From: Imbricaverruca yamaguchii
Lineage: Eukaryota; Arthropoda; Thecostraca; Neoverrucidae
DNA length: 64,000 nucleotides
Direction: 5' to 3'
NCBI GenBank assembly: GCA_034440575.1
Contig: JAOTOL010001601.1
Coordinates: 2,276,001 to 2,340,000, forward strand
Both the position numbers and the translations under genes were made by a program. Numbering within the stretch: position 1 is the first letter of the stretch; each line of letters begins with the position of its first letter. The notes under the pieces are model-generated. The model searched no databases. It saw nothing but the letters and a program-made list of their open reading frames with translations, and had not been told where the DNA came from. This document shows positions 1-17,135 of this stretch, piece after piece.

Positions 1-920
1 GTAAGTAAAACGTTAAAGAATTACTGTGCAATAGTAATGTATAATGTAATAATGTAAGTTTAATAACTTCAGCTTACCTATTTGAGGGCTGCCGTGGAAG
101 TCCTCATAAAGTCAGAACCGTCTGAGATCGTCGCAATTGATATATTTTGCGCTTTGCTCGCAACTAGCTTGCGATATGTCGCCATTGTCGGGACCCGTGT
201 AAAATACCTTACAGGTATCGTGGTTTCGGATAATGCAAGATGAACACACGCAAAGACCGCCCCAGCTACTTCTCTGCACAGCATTGGTGCCCTTCACAGA
301 CTGTGGTGGCACCTGCCACATGGTACACGGGCAGTACACACTCCGGTAGAGCAACCCTCGCCACATGTACTATAAGTGCCCGGGCAGTTGCTGTGTAACG
401 CAAACTATGTGCACACAAGGCACACAATGCATTCATTGTAGCCGTTCCCGACGGCTCTGTGAGTTAACGATGTGTCATGCTAAGTAACTCCCTAGTTTCT
501 ATCATACATGAGATATGACATCAAACATCATCTTTATAGATTATCTCCCCGGCGCATCGCCAGGGGTAGTTTAATGCGTATGTGCGGCCAAAAATAAGGC
601 GTGATACCAATGCATTGAAGACCAGGGCTGTATAACTGATTGCACCCATAACTGTGAGGGGTCGAAAGCAGTGCAGCCTACTGACTAGTGTTGCCTACGG
701 TTTGAGGAGTTGGTAAACCTCAATTAAGGCAGAGCTGCTGAACCATGGCTTAAGCAGATCACCCTGTGAATTGAAACAATTCCAATATCAACCAAGGCAC
801 ATTTTAAAAATAAATCGATATATTTTGATAAAAATTGTGTCTGCATAATGACTGCATGCTCAGGTTTTCAATGGCACATGTCATGTCTTTTGGACGTTCC
901 GAGCCCTTCCAGCGAATTTT
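1..920. other. No recognised gene; upstream dynein intron
   Basis: I see no exon with recognisable dynein sequence here. The next upstream coding exon of the DNAH10-like gene must lie outside the window, because the first visible exon starts inside a codon. Short open frames on both strands look like chance. Confidence 0.5.
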
Positions 921-1011
921 GTGTGGAGTAGTGATTGGGTTTGCGTGCTGTCGTGGGTTGCACTGGATCAGCCAGCAGGGATGAGTAGTGGGTGGGCTGC
1001 GCTGCTGCCGC

Positions 1012-1323
1012 AGGCCTCATTGGTTAGCGGTGGCATTATCCCGCCGCCGCAGGGCATGCTGGGTAGCGATGGTGTTTCCCTGCTGCCACGGTTCATTGGG
1101 TAGCGATGGTGTTGTTCTGCCTCCACAGGGCTCATTGGGTAACAACCGTGTTGTCCCGCTGCCACAGGGCTTGCTGGATAGCGATGATGTCGTCCCGCTG
1201 TAACAGGGCTCATCGAGTAGCGATGGTATTATCCCGCTGTCACAGGGCCTGTAGGGCAGCAATGGTGCCGTTCTGCCGTCACAGGGCTCATTGAGTAACG
1301 ACGGTGTTGTCCCGCTGCCACAG
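1012..1323. repeat. 39-bp minisatellite ending at dynein splice acceptor
   Basis: About eight diverged copies of a 39-bp unit. Each contains a GGTAGCGATGGTGT-like core and ends in a pyrimidine/CCACAG block. The final copy ends exactly at the real acceptor GCTGCCACAG before the exon at 1324, so every unit carries a copy of the 3' splice site. Open frames on both strands across this block come from the repeat. Confidence 0.85.
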
Positions 1324-5893
<4,570 letters not shown>

Positions 5894-6180
5894 GGCTTCG
5901 ACCACGGCTGGTTGTCAGCAATGCATCCTCTAGTCATTGTGAATATTGCAGTGTTTGCGTTTGTATAATTTGTTTGCTCAGTTGCTGGGTATTTTGTTTC
6001 TGTGAATCTCGTGTTTTGTGTCGACTTGTGTTGTTTTCAAGGATACGTTAAAATCAATTAGGTGTGAACAGCAGCCGCAATTTATGACAAAAAAATGCCG
6101 TCAGCTGAGGCTTGAGTCGTATTATGTGCTCAAGTTTTAATACAATATAAACGATGTGTAAGCAGTGCATGGCTCGTCGT
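5894..6180 (+). other. DNAH10: DNAH10-like 3' UTR / downstream region
   Basis: AT-rich sequence directly after the stop codon. No canonical poly(A) signal seen. Confidence 0.45.
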
Positions 6181-6189
6181 TGAGTCTGG

Positions 6190-6890
6190 CCCCGGCAGTA
6201 TTGAGCGGTGGGTTGAGAGTTTGGCCCCGGCAGTACTGAGCGGTGGGTTGAGAGTCTGGTCCTGGTAGCACTGAGCGGTGGGTTGAGAGTTTGGCCCCGG
6301 CAGTACTGAGCGGTGGGTTGAGAGTTTGGCCTCGGCAGTACTGAGCGGTGGGTTGAGAGTCTGGTCCTGGTAGCACTGAGCGGTGGGTTGAGAGTTTGGC
6401 CTCGGCAGTACTGAGAGGTGGGTTGAGAGTCTGGTCCTGGTAGCACTGAGCGGTGGGTTGAGAGTTTGGCCTCGGCAGTACTGAGCGGTGGGTTGAGAGT
6501 CTGGTCCTGGTAGCACTGAGCGGTGGGTTGAGAGTTTGGCCCCGGCAGTACTGAGCGGTGGGTTAAGAGTTTGGCCCCGGCAGTACTGAGCGGTGGGTTG
6601 AGAGTTTGGCCTCGGCAGTACCTACTGAGCGGTGGGTTGCGAGTCTGGCCCTGGTAGCACTGAGCGGTGGGTTGAGAGTCTGGTCCTGGTAGCACTGAGC
6701 GGTGTGTTGAGAGTTTGGCCCCGGCAGTACTGAGCGGTGGGTTAAGAGTTTGGCCCCGGTAGCACTGAGCGGTGGGTTGAGAGTTTGGCCTCGGCAGTAC
6801 TGAGCGGTGGGTTGCGAGTCTGGCCCTGGTAGCACTGAGCGGTGGGTTGAGAATCTGGCCCCGGTAGCACTTAGCAGTGGGTTGAGGTTA
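6190..6890. repeat. 35-bp minisatellite, ~20 copies
   Basis: The unit is AGCGGTGGGTTGAGAGT followed by TTGGCCCCGGCAGTACTG or CTGGTCCTGGTAGCACTG. The two variants alternate irregularly, a higher-order pattern. Since 35 is not a multiple of 3, the repeat cycles through frames and leaves several long open frames on the - strand that are not genes. Confidence 0.95.
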
Positions 6891-7002
6891 GTTCCCCGGT
6901 CCGCCCTCTGGCTCTGGCAGCACTGGCTATTTGGCTCGGGCTCATGAGCACAGAGAAACAACAGTAAGTGTTAAGTGACTGGGTATGTGGCTGTTAGATG
7001 AG

Positions 7003-7145
7003 TAGTCCGGGGGTAGGATGTCCGTCTGCTAACCGAAGCGTGAGTTCGAGTCCATCCTGTTGCTGCTGTACGCCCGAAACTAATTGCCTTGCGTGATGGG
7101 CGACGCTACATGACCAAACCAGTCGACGGATGGTGAAATAAATAA
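7003..7145 (+). mobile_element. tRNA-derived SINE
   Basis: GGGGGTAGGATGTCCGTCTG (box A region), GAGTTCGAGTCC (box B), then the core GGCGACGCTACATGACC, a GTCGACGGATGGTG block and a tail AAATAAATAAT. The core and tail match other SINE copies in the window, at 26865-26990 and 60985-61075. Confidence 0.8.
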
Positions 7146-7659
7146 TGAAGCAGCCGACAGCAGTGGCTCGCACGATGCGCGTGTTTCTTTTTACATCGTT
7201 TGCAGTTAGCCTTTAGATGCGTGAGTGCTTTTCGAAATCATTAGCAATTTTGTATGATCGTAGTTGATCTACCTCTACTCATATCTATAAATTGGCAACG
7301 ATCATATATCACAAGTATTCTTAGGATGCTGATAATACTGTATTCTGAATGAGCTTTACCTCACATTTTGCCATACGAAGCGAACTCCATTCCATGTAAT
7401 GGATGTTCTTTCAGGACTTAAAACATGCTCTCATTACTTGATTTGTATTGAGGTGCATGCAAAATTATAGCGATGTCATCTTAAGGTACGTTGTCTCATG
7501 TCTTATGCCCAACTCAACCTATGAACAATGATCCAAGTACGATAGCATATGGTACGAAAAACAAATACTTCAAGGTACGTGGACAAACAATGCAGTACAA
7601 ATGCCAATTAAAATTCTGCTCTAAATATCAGATGTCGCATAGCCAAATATCGAAGGCTG

Positions 7660-8120
7660 ATAGCCAGACAGTAACACGGTGACCAGGTTTGCAGCTGGAA
7701 ACACGGGGTCCTGGCGATCCGGGCGGCAACACTAACAGAGTGGCCAGGTGGGCAACGAGGCAGTAACACGGTGGTCAGGCTGGCAGCCAGACAGTAACAC
7801 GGAGGCCAGGCTGGCAGCCGGACAGTAACACGGTGGCCAAGCTGACAGCCGGACATTAGCAAGGTGGCCAGGCTGACAGCCGGACAGTAGCAAGATGGCC
7901 AGGCTGACAGCCGGACAGTAACACGGTGGTCAGACTGACAGCCGGACAGTAACACAGTGGTCAGGCTGACACCCGGACAGTAACATGGCGACCAGGCTGA
8001 CAGCTTGACAGTAGCAAGGCGGCCAGGCTGACAGCCAGACAGTAACACGGTGGTCAGGCTGACAGCCGTACAGTAACACAGTGGTCAGGCTGACAGACGG
8101 ACAGTGGCAAGGTGGCCAGG
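7660..8120. repeat. 31-bp minisatellite, ~15 copies
   Basis: The unit is GGTGGTCAGGCTGACAGC followed by CGGACAGTAACAC, with point variants. The open frame on the - strand across it reflects the absence of stops in the unit. Confidence 0.93.
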
Positions 8121-8139
8121 GTGGGCAGTATGGTTGAGG

Positions 8140-9460
8140 CTTTGGGGCCGGTTGCAGCGACTGGTCGGCGTCTGCTGGCGGCTGCTGATCCGCGTACTGC
8201 GGCTACAGCTTGTCGCGGTGTTGACCGCTCAGCAGGAATGACGTCACATTTCGTGGCCAGGTCAGATACTGCTCAGGCGTCCAAGATGCCACCAACCTGT
8301 CACACATACACACATAAGCCCTGGAGTGATCTCATGCAACCTCAAGTGTTTTCCTTGCTTTGGCTTCACCGGAAGTCATACTATTCGCTAATTTGAAGTT
8401 CAGTTGCCTTGGTCATTGAGTGAACACCGGAGTTTATTTTGTAAATGTCAGTGTATTTCCATTTATTTGAATTTTGCTTTATTGTGTAATGCTGACAGAA
8501 CCTGACTAGAGTTTTGAGTCATTATGTAAGCTCATGCTGTGTGTTACGGTGTTTAATTTTAAATACAGTCTATTTGAAAGTGCATCAAGAAAGCATAAAA
8601 TATCCCAGAGGTGACGTCATGTCAAGCCAATTACTTTAACAAGTTATAAAATATAGTGTTATGTAGGAAGCTGCATGTAGTTGAAACCACAACTTCCGAA
8701 ATACTAATCAGTCGGACTTTAAAAATGTGGTCTCACTTTGAGTTAACTGACAGACGTGGGTCAGTTAACTGACATGGCATGGGATTGCATTGTCACGACA
8801 AATTAGTCGAGGAAAGGTTGCACCAAATTTCATCTTCCTGCGTTCGCCGATTATTACCGAAAGCCGATGGAACCAATTATCCCCCTTCGATCACGGAGCA
8901 TTTTAATTGGCCTAAATCGTGAAATTCGACAAGGCTGGTATTAACAATGGAAGAATATATAGACGTCCATCAACCATACGACTGATTATTTGGGCTTAAG
9001 GGCGCGCCGACTACATGGTCATTCGACGTCCATCCAGCAAGCATACCAACAGGTTTCCATGTTTGGAATCGGCGAATAAACAACTTGCTGTTAATACACA
9101 TGCGTGTTCTTTTTATTCGGGGGGGGGGGAATTCTGACCACTTCCCATGAACCGAGTGGGTGGAATTGCACGCTGTACGGGTTGTACATAAGGAAAATAC
9201 ATTTTCGATCCAAGCACATGATTACCGTTCGGATAAAATTGGTTTGTTCATCATCTGGCTCTAAGCTGGGTGATTTCGGAAGTCCCTGACAGTGAACGAT
9301 GTTGTGACGATGCTGAGATGAGCTGCTAAGCCTACAGAAAACCCTAAAAAGCACTTGCAGGAGAAATCGCTGAACTTTCTGTCTCTCCTACTCAAAAGAA
9401 CTTACCCAAAAATGTTCCTTAGGTTTTCCATTCGATGTTCTCTCCAGATTCGCAGGGTCT
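8140..9460. other. No gene recognised
   Basis: Mostly AT-rich single-copy sequence. It contains a diverged copy of the ~60-bp mini-element near 8985-9033 (ATTTGGGCTTAAGGGCGC) and a G run at 9119-9129. Confidence 0.5.
8983..9033 (-). mobile_element. ~60-bp mini-element (diverged copy)
   Basis: ATTATTTGGGCTTAAGGGCG, then CGCCGACTACATGGTCATTC and GACGTCCAT match the reverse complement of the short TSD-flanked element described at 26152-26211. GACGTCCATC also occurs just upstream at 8962-8971, but whether that is a target-site duplication is unclear. Confidence 0.6.
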
Positions 9461-9604
9461 ATGATGGACGCAGTCGTCGCTGACTGCCGGCGTTCTCCAG
9501 CAGCATCAGAAGACGCAGCGCCTCCCTATTTGCCACATCCACATGGCTGTCGCGTCCTGCGGACCTCAATCCATCCTGTCGCGAACAATAACAAATGCGT
9601 TGGC

Positions 9605-9855
9605 ATTGGTAACCCAGGGCTGCAAATGCCGACACTAGTGGCAGCAGCTCACTACGACCGCCTACACTGGTGACAGAAGCTCTTTACGGTCGAATACACT
9701 GCTGGCGACAGCCACCACGGCCGCCTACATATGTGACAGTAATTCGCCACGGTCGTCTACGAAGACACACTGGTGACAGTAGCTCACTATGGTCGCCCGC
9801 AAGGCCGACACTGGTGACAGTAACACGCTGCGATTGCTTACAAGGGTGGCACTAG
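9605..9855. repeat. Diverged ~40-bp tandem repeat
   Basis: About six poorly matching units with the core ACACTGGTGACAGTAGCTC and a TAYGGTCGCCTAC block. Age or low selection explains the divergence; no coding role is suggested. Confidence 0.65.
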
Positions 9856-10383
9856 TGAGGGGCGCCCTTCCTTCCAAGGGGCGCTTTTACCTCTGCGAGG
9901 GGCACCTCTGGCTGAAAACTTCGAGGGAGTGCACTCGAGCCTTCCCAAGGTGGCGCCTTTTCCCGGCCGTAGGGGGAGTACATGTCCCCTACAGCCGGGA
10001 AACCATTCCATGGGAGAGGGGGAGTACATGTCCCCAGTGCCCCATCCCCATCCCACCTCACCTCACCCGCACCCCTCATCCACCTCACCACCACCCCCAT
10101 CCACCCCACCTTGTATTATCCCTGCTGTAAGCCTGTCATCGAGTTATGAACATATCTAACCTAAAATAGCTCTACTTGTGGAGTAAGCGCACGGTATAAG
10201 AAGGCTGTTTGGATTGATTGCATAGGCTTAGGCCACATCCGTTGCAATGGTCGTATGTAACGGTTAATACATACATGACAGGGAACCAACAATTCGAGTC
10301 CCCGCAGCCAACTGGCAGGCATCAACTCCCCACACGGGTATGACAGCACCACATGAGCGCTGCTCCGTAGCGCGAGCTCTCAC

Positions 10384-10525
10384 GCTGGCCGCTGCGTTGA
10401 GGACCAACATCCCGATGTAGCTGACGAACAGTGCGGCGATGAACAGGTGCACTATCACCGTCAGTGTCCGGTAGAAGGTGACTCTAGGGAGGTGATAGAA
10501 GTAGCCACCTCCACTTCTACGCGTG
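10384..10525 (-). CDS. Putative exon encoding a transmembrane segment
   Basis: On the - strand a TGTTCAG acceptor precedes an open segment that ends at AGC before a GTGAGA donor. It encodes RRSGGGYFYHLPRVTFYRTL followed by a strongly hydrophobic stretch (TVIVHLFIAALFVSYIGMLV) and LNAAAS. Codon third positions are GC-rich, as in the certain exons. It would be one membrane-spanning helix with basic residues before it. The protein family is not recognised and no flanking exons were found, so this may be an isolated chance frame. Confidence 0.35.
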
Positions 10526-10639
10526 CTGAACACACCCGGGAATACACTGGAAAGAATGACATGGCCGTCAAACATAATTACACACTGATGGTAGCTGAAA
10601 TAACTGACACACAAGATTACAAGTTATTTGGGGTCTAGC

Positions 10640-11750
10640 TCCGCACAGCGCATAATGTCGCACAGTTCACGATTAAATTAAGAGACAAGTATAGAACGTA
10701 GATATTGAACACACTAATGATATTGGGCAGCTGGTGTCGTTTACCTAAACAATGAAAAGATACAGTGATAAAAAAGTTGTGTCGGGAAGCCCTCCAACTC
10801 AAGCTTGCAGCTTGAAATTGTTCTAGGTTAATCTGGTGTCAACCTACAAAATACAATCTCAATCTCACTTCACCTGTTTCATCTGGAATTATATTAGCTA
10901 TCATCAGGTTCCTGGCACCATAGTAAGTTAGTGAGGTTCGTAAATTTGGAGTTCATTTCCTCATAAACTCAAAAAGAACCATCGCAAAAGGACGCATTCG
11001 ATCCACTTCGAACCTCCATTTTTTATTTTTAGTTTGGTATCCGAAAATGATACCGTTCGAACCTACAAATGTCTTCCCTGTCTGCAACGAAATTCAATAG
11101 TATCGGCACTTGGTGCAAGCTTATCCGTTTCCTCCCGATCAAAGGACGGCGCTGACTTCCTTCAGTACACGTGTAAAATCGATGTAACATTAACACGCGA
11201 ATCGGAGGGGAGCGGAATCCGCCCACCCTTCCTATTTTTCGACGATATCTCATAAACAGGCAGGGATATTGCAATACAGTTTGTGACTGTGTTGTAAATT
11301 GGTAAGCGCATCCTATGCGATGTTTTAATACGTCTGCAAATATACGAACTGTTAGGGTCCAAATTCGACCGGCCGACTGCCGATTGTCCGCCGACCGCCA
11401 AGCGCTCAAGATCAAAAAGGGTTTTGTCTGCGATCTAGACGTCATTTCATCCTGAAGACATTGGCCTAGGGTCATTCAATTCATACCGCAGAGGACTGCA
11501 ACCGTGATCACCGCCGTAAATGTTGTGCTTCTAGCTTCAATAGATTCCGAGATTGTATGAGGGCCCGGATCTGCCCCAATACCCCCCCTTGTGCAGCCTA
11601 TGTGAGAGGCCTTCCGGTGCACGTGTTAAGCTGATTGAAGAAGTGTTGTTTTCTAGCTCGCCAACCTAGATGAATCTGCGTGTTGCTCCATGACCATTTA
11701 CAACCCCAGCCGTGTGAAATACGTTCAGTTTCCACGGCTTCAGTTCGGCC
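10640..11750. other. No gene recognised
   Basis: Single-copy sequence without recognisable domains. The short open frames on both strands near 11030-11475 do not look like protein. Confidence 0.45.
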
Positions 11751-11753
11751 GGC

Positions 11754-12170
<417 letters not shown>

Positions 12171-12172
<2 letters not shown>

Positions 12173-12700
12173 ACGGAAATCCGTGTACCGGTGGCTCCTG
12201 ACTGACACTCTGTGTGGCTGGGCTGGGGCGTTCCCGGCGGTCGTTACTTGTGTCCGTGGCTGTCGTCCCCATCCCTCCGGACCGTGCCACCGCCCAGGCG
12301 CACAGACAGACGCGGCGTAGAGGGCGACCTATCCGGATCAGTGGGGTACTCCCACCATTACCGAGGACTGCCCACCCGGCCCACTCCCACCACCACGCGG
12401 CCTCCGACCGGTCTCGGCGCAGGACGATCGGCGGGAGCGGCAGCGACGCTTAACGGAATCACGCCCAATTAAACCGCCGTCACCGATCCCCACCTGCCGG
12501 CCTCGATTGTCAGGTCCGGTGGGCAAAAATCTGGGTCTGTGCGCGGCTGGCGATCTGTTGGGTCGGCCGCTCTGAACCGGCCGACTGTCTGGGCGGTCAG
12601 ACTGGCGGCGCATGGAGGCCAGGCCAGCCAAACACTGCGCAGCTGCCGGCAAGCACGCGCCCGCAAGTACGAAAGAACACGATGTACACGCAAGCGTCAA
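12171..12700. other. GC/CpG-rich segment, unassigned
   Basis: This block is clearly richer in GC and CpG than its surroundings and has open frames on both strands (about 86 codons + and 120 codons -). It could be a promoter or first exon, but I recognise no protein and no convincing splice sites. Confidence 0.35.
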
Positions 12701-12759
12701 TTCAGTGGCCAGTGAAGTAGGTGTGCTGGAGTGCTTCCCGCTTCTTGAGGAAAACTATT

Positions 12760-14900
12760 TGGTGCTAAGTAGACGGCCAGACAGCTCAATGGGCAAAACG
12801 GCATTTTTGGCCCTGGTCCACCTCCGTTTTATCTTAAAAAATGTAATACGTGTGTTGTCTGTGACTGAATTAAAGTCCACTTCAGTGACGGGACACTTGT
12901 GAGCAGTGCTTCCCAGGAAGCACCCTCTTCTAAATCTAATGCACCGAATACCATCAAGCAAAGGTGTGCAATAGGTACATTTCACAAGAACGTGAGTCTA
13001 TGTTCGGTCACCTACCGTGCTCGGGGACAGAATATTTACGCCAATGTCTTTAAGAAGACATTACCATTGACGAAGGAATGGTAAGACCTTCAAATTGCTG
13101 CACCGTTTGCTCACCAGCTGTTATAGCAAGCCAAGGGGCGAGCGCTCTTCCCGCCACGATGCGGGTTAAGGGAGTCAAGTACTGCGCCAACACGTTCGGT
13201 AGGAAAATAAGAAAAAGGACCACTGGAAATTGCCCTATGTCATGCCGTTCCATGCGTCCCACTTGACTGCTCTACATGGACCCGATGAGTTCGTATTTTT
13301 ATTGATGCGTCTTGCCCTCCATGCGCTCCCAGTGGCTGCATATACTGGCTTCAAGATGGTGTGGTGCTACAGCTGTATGCAGCGTTAAAGGTTCCGAGCT
13401 GAATGCTCGTGAAGACTGCCACGCTGCATGTGGGTATAACACTAAAGTGTAACCCGAAAGACTGCACTTTGTGTATGTCATGCAATGAGTATTAGCGAGC
13501 TATGATTTGTGGGCATAGCGGAAACTCCCGACCATATCTGCCCATCCTATCCAGTTCCAAATGCCGTCCCAGTTCTCTTCCTCTCTACAGCGTACATGTA
13601 TCTAGAAATATGTGCTGAACTGATGAAGCTGAAAATTTTGGGTACGGATTGCGGTCACGGAAAGGTAGCAAATGTCACCACAGCAAAGACAAATGCTTTT
13701 CTCGTTCCTTGGTAATTTGGGGAAGAACATTGAAATTTTATTCAACGAAAAGCTTCAAATTTTCCAATTTTTTCCAATATTATACAATGAACTTTTGGAG
13801 TACAAGTCGCCAAACAGGGGTGTCGTTTTATGAAAATTACTGAGATGGCTCAAGTATTTGAAGGAGTATGGTGTACTGGAAGTGGACGGGAATTCGGAAA
13901 ATCGTACTGAGCACGTGCACATGGAAGTTGTCTTGACCGCCTACAAGACGCATTACATGACCGCAGCAGACACTGAGTACACATCTGCATGCTATTACGG
14001 TATCAGAAGGCCAGCACGAATTGGAAGATCCTGTTCTTTACTTCGCGTTGCCCAGCATGCATCTTCTCGTGCATACGATAATCTGAGCTTGTTGGCTGAA
14101 CTCCGACTACATCACCCACACGCTATTTTCAACGTCGGCTCCACCGTACGGTATGTGGCGAATGCGTTCTGTACAAACATTCTTCTGTGTGGATCGTCCG
14201 CCACAGGCGAGGAAGGTGGCCCCTCTCGGACTTCAGACAGACTAATTACGGTGTCCTATTTAACCAGAAGACGAACTAGCTGTTGGCACATGCCGAGTGA
14301 GGACTGCTTGTTTCAAGTCTGGGCAGATGCATCGTGTGGGCAGTGATGTGTTATGTATTTACGAATTGTGATACATGCCATGAGTCAAGCTTTCGCGATA
14401 CTGGATTAATTGTAATCATTATCACTGGCAGTGAAACTACATGTAAGTATGTTGGTTCGGAAATATCATCGATGGGCCATATAGATATGTGTTCTCCATC
14501 GACAAATATAGTCTAAATAAACCACTACGGATGAACAGGATTTTTTAACTCAGAATACCAAGCAGTGGTAGCCTTCCATTATTTTGGTTCGGCTATATTA
14601 TCAGCAAAATAATGCACACACAAACATGGTCGTCAGCATAGTTCCGCAGAGCCACTAATTCTTGTATTCACCAACGATTCATTTGGGATTTGGTGTAACT
14701 GACATTGGCAATGGCCGTGGTAATGTTAGCGGATTTACCAGCCTAGTAATGATAGCAAAACACATAATTTAAAGGGTGAATATTTAAGAGGATCCATATA
14801 CATGCAAACTGTACAGAGGACACACAAGCAATAAAACGATACCTATTGACGATATCCAAGTATATTTATAATGTGCACTAGTTCTAATCTAGTATAATCG
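12760..14900. other. No gene recognised
   Basis: Includes a 162-codon open frame at 13858-14346 (+) and a short hydrophobic frame at 13050-13262 (-). Neither resembles a family I know, and both may be remnants of transposons or chance. Confidence 0.4.
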
Positions 14901-14904
14901 ATAA

Positions 14905-15800
14905 AATCGAGTAATCTTGCTGGATGTCTTTCTTAGATGTCAACATTGATGCCTCCAGTGAATCTTTCACAACCACAGTATTTAGGAAGCCCATCGACAC
15001 CGGGACATGCTTCAACGGCGCAAGTGAATGTCCAGACAGATATAAAGAAAGCATAGTCCGAACATTTATACACAGGGCATTACAACACTACTCTACATTG
15101 CCACTGATTCATTAGGAGATCCCGCGATTGAAACACATTCTCGCAAGCAACAACTAAGAAATGGGTGATATTGACCACCGGAGTCGACCACCAGATTGCA
15201 TAAGTACTTCTGGTCACCACTTGGACAGCACCCGAACAATGCAAAATGGAAACAGATACAGTTATTCTACCAGGGCCTCACGTCACCCGTGTGTAGAGCA
15301 GACGAAAAAGTATTGCGCACCATCATCGCATCACGTGTCCCCACTACACTCCATGATAAAATGAACATAATTCATTATCGATATCCACGAGTCTCTGATC
15401 TCATCACGTGCAACAACTTGACTAAAGATGGAAGCGTCCTCGAAACAACCAATGCCGTGCATGAGTTCCGATGCCTTACTAGCGACTGTGCGCGCCGCCC
15501 AGCCTCATCCTACATTGGACGCACCATCACCACCATATCTAGACCCATCACGATCTACCTCCAAGAAGGGGCACCGTAACAGCACGCCATGTCGATGCAC
15601 AATATGAAACTTACCCAAACCATGGTGATCAACACCACCACCATATGGACCAAATGCCCAAGGATGCAAAAACTAAAAATATTAGAGGCAGTTTTCAACC
15701 GTGAAAAGGATCCTGTAATTTACCGGCAGCTGAACATACGGAGCACGTTGTATCCTTATGATAGTCAACCACGCCCCCAAGGGCATAGGAGACTGCTGCT
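14905..15800 (+). pseudogene. Penelope-like retroelement, decayed 3' end with GIY-YIG-like endonuclease
   Basis: Translated in pieces with several stops and shifts. FLDVNIDASSESFTTTVFRK, PIDTGTC and SECPDRYKESIVRTFIHRAL match the region after the reverse transcriptase of Penelope-like elements. Then come LFYQGLTSPVCRADEKVLR, VPTTLHDKMNIIHYRYPRVS and CLTSDC....SSYIGRTITTISRPITIYLQ. The YIG and following R residues fit the GIY-YIG-type endonuclease of these elements. LKILEAVFNREKDPVIYRQL near 15685-15740 fits the C-terminal tail. The RT catalytic domain is missing upstream, so this is a 5'-truncated dead copy. Confidence 0.82.
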
Positions 15801-15919
15801 GGCTATGTACTGTCTGTGCTGCGCTCTTGGGAACTCCAGTGATAGTGTGCATCTGCATGTGCTCATCCGCGTTTATATGTATGTAATTGAAAAATTGCAT
15901 AGCATGACCATTTAGTATA

Positions 15920-16278
15920 TTACCGTTGAAAGCATTGCTATCTAACAAGTACCTGCATATGGGATCTACGTGTGTGTTAGGGAAAAGATAGATGAAATGT
16001 CCATTGCTGACGCGCAAATTAAATAGAGATCGAAACGCTTACAAATGTATTATGTTCTTATATTGTACTTATCCGTATGTCTGAATATGTTACGTCCTAA
16101 CGAAACGTTAGTTGACTGCGAGAATATAGGCACAATTCTACATGCAGCTTCTTCACAAGAACGGACCATCATCAGACAATTTGAGAGCCTTTCAAGGAGG
16201 CACATGAACACGAAGTATGCTGTTTTAGTTAATGAAACATGCATTAAAGATAATCTGCTCCCAACATTTACTAATATG

Positions 16279-16316
<38 letters not shown>

Positions 16317-17130
16317 TATGCCTAGAGTAACACCAGCATGACACAGGCATGTTTCATTATATACCACCTAATTAAATATACTGGTGTCAAGCTCATGTAA
16401 CTCTTATCAGGTGGCAAATAGTTTACACCCTGTCAGGGGCACACTCCTGGGGGAAGGGACAATGGGAAAGATGCCCCCATGGAAAGATGGCGTCCTTCTG
16501 GCTGGGTAAGGTATCATTTTGGTATGCTCCAGTTCATCTCCCACACTCGAAGAATTTTGTTCCAAAAGCACCGTTCCAAGGTGACATCTCCTCTCCAATC
16601 CCTGTGTAAGCTCCCACACGAGCCTGGGTGTTTGCAAGCGTATCCGAACCCGAACAGATTTCTGTCGTTTTCAGGTTTACAGTTTGAACAGATGAACCAT
16701 CCAGGTGTTTGCATGAAAACATCGTTGATGGGCTTAGGCTAATATTGCCACAGGAAATATTGGTATGACAATGGTAAAATTGGAAATCAACGGCGGCAGT
16801 GTGTGGGGCAGTGTGAGTTGGGTTTGAACGTCACACCCAGAAGAGTTATGAAGATTTCAACACCGTGACTGTCGGTTCGGGCTGGGATAGGAGGGGTTGC
16901 TTATTTGAGTGAATATATTTCGCGTAGACACGAACAAGGAAGCGCTTTAACTTCGCCCTCTTTCGCAATTACGGTGCTATCGATACAAGGTAGATGCAAG
17001 CAGAAGACACAGTTATTTTAAAGCATTGTTTTGCTCCACCGTGCTTCACTATTACACAATTGACGATTGTTTTCCAAAGAAATTTTACCCACCATAAGAC
17101 AACAATTAACTACAAGTCTTGCAGTTCGGA
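15920..17130. other. No gene recognised
   Basis: Holds a (TA)n tract at about 16280-16314. The remainder is single-copy sequence with small open frames. Downstream exons of the secreted-protein gene (- strand) could lie here but were not identified. Confidence 0.4.
16280..16314. repeat. (TA)n microsatellite
   Basis: About 17 uninterrupted TA units between TATGC motifs. Confidence 0.9.
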
Positions 17131-17135
17131 CTCAC

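Noticed and set aside
6054..6961. Open frames of 128-213 codons on the - strand
   Set aside because: Produced by the 35-bp minisatellite cycling through frames; no coding signal outside the array.
7608..8048. 146-codon Leu/Cys-rich - frame
   Set aside because: A translation of the 31-bp array.
13858..14346. 162-codon + frame
   Set aside because: No domain, no splice sites and ordinary composition; its length is compatible with chance.
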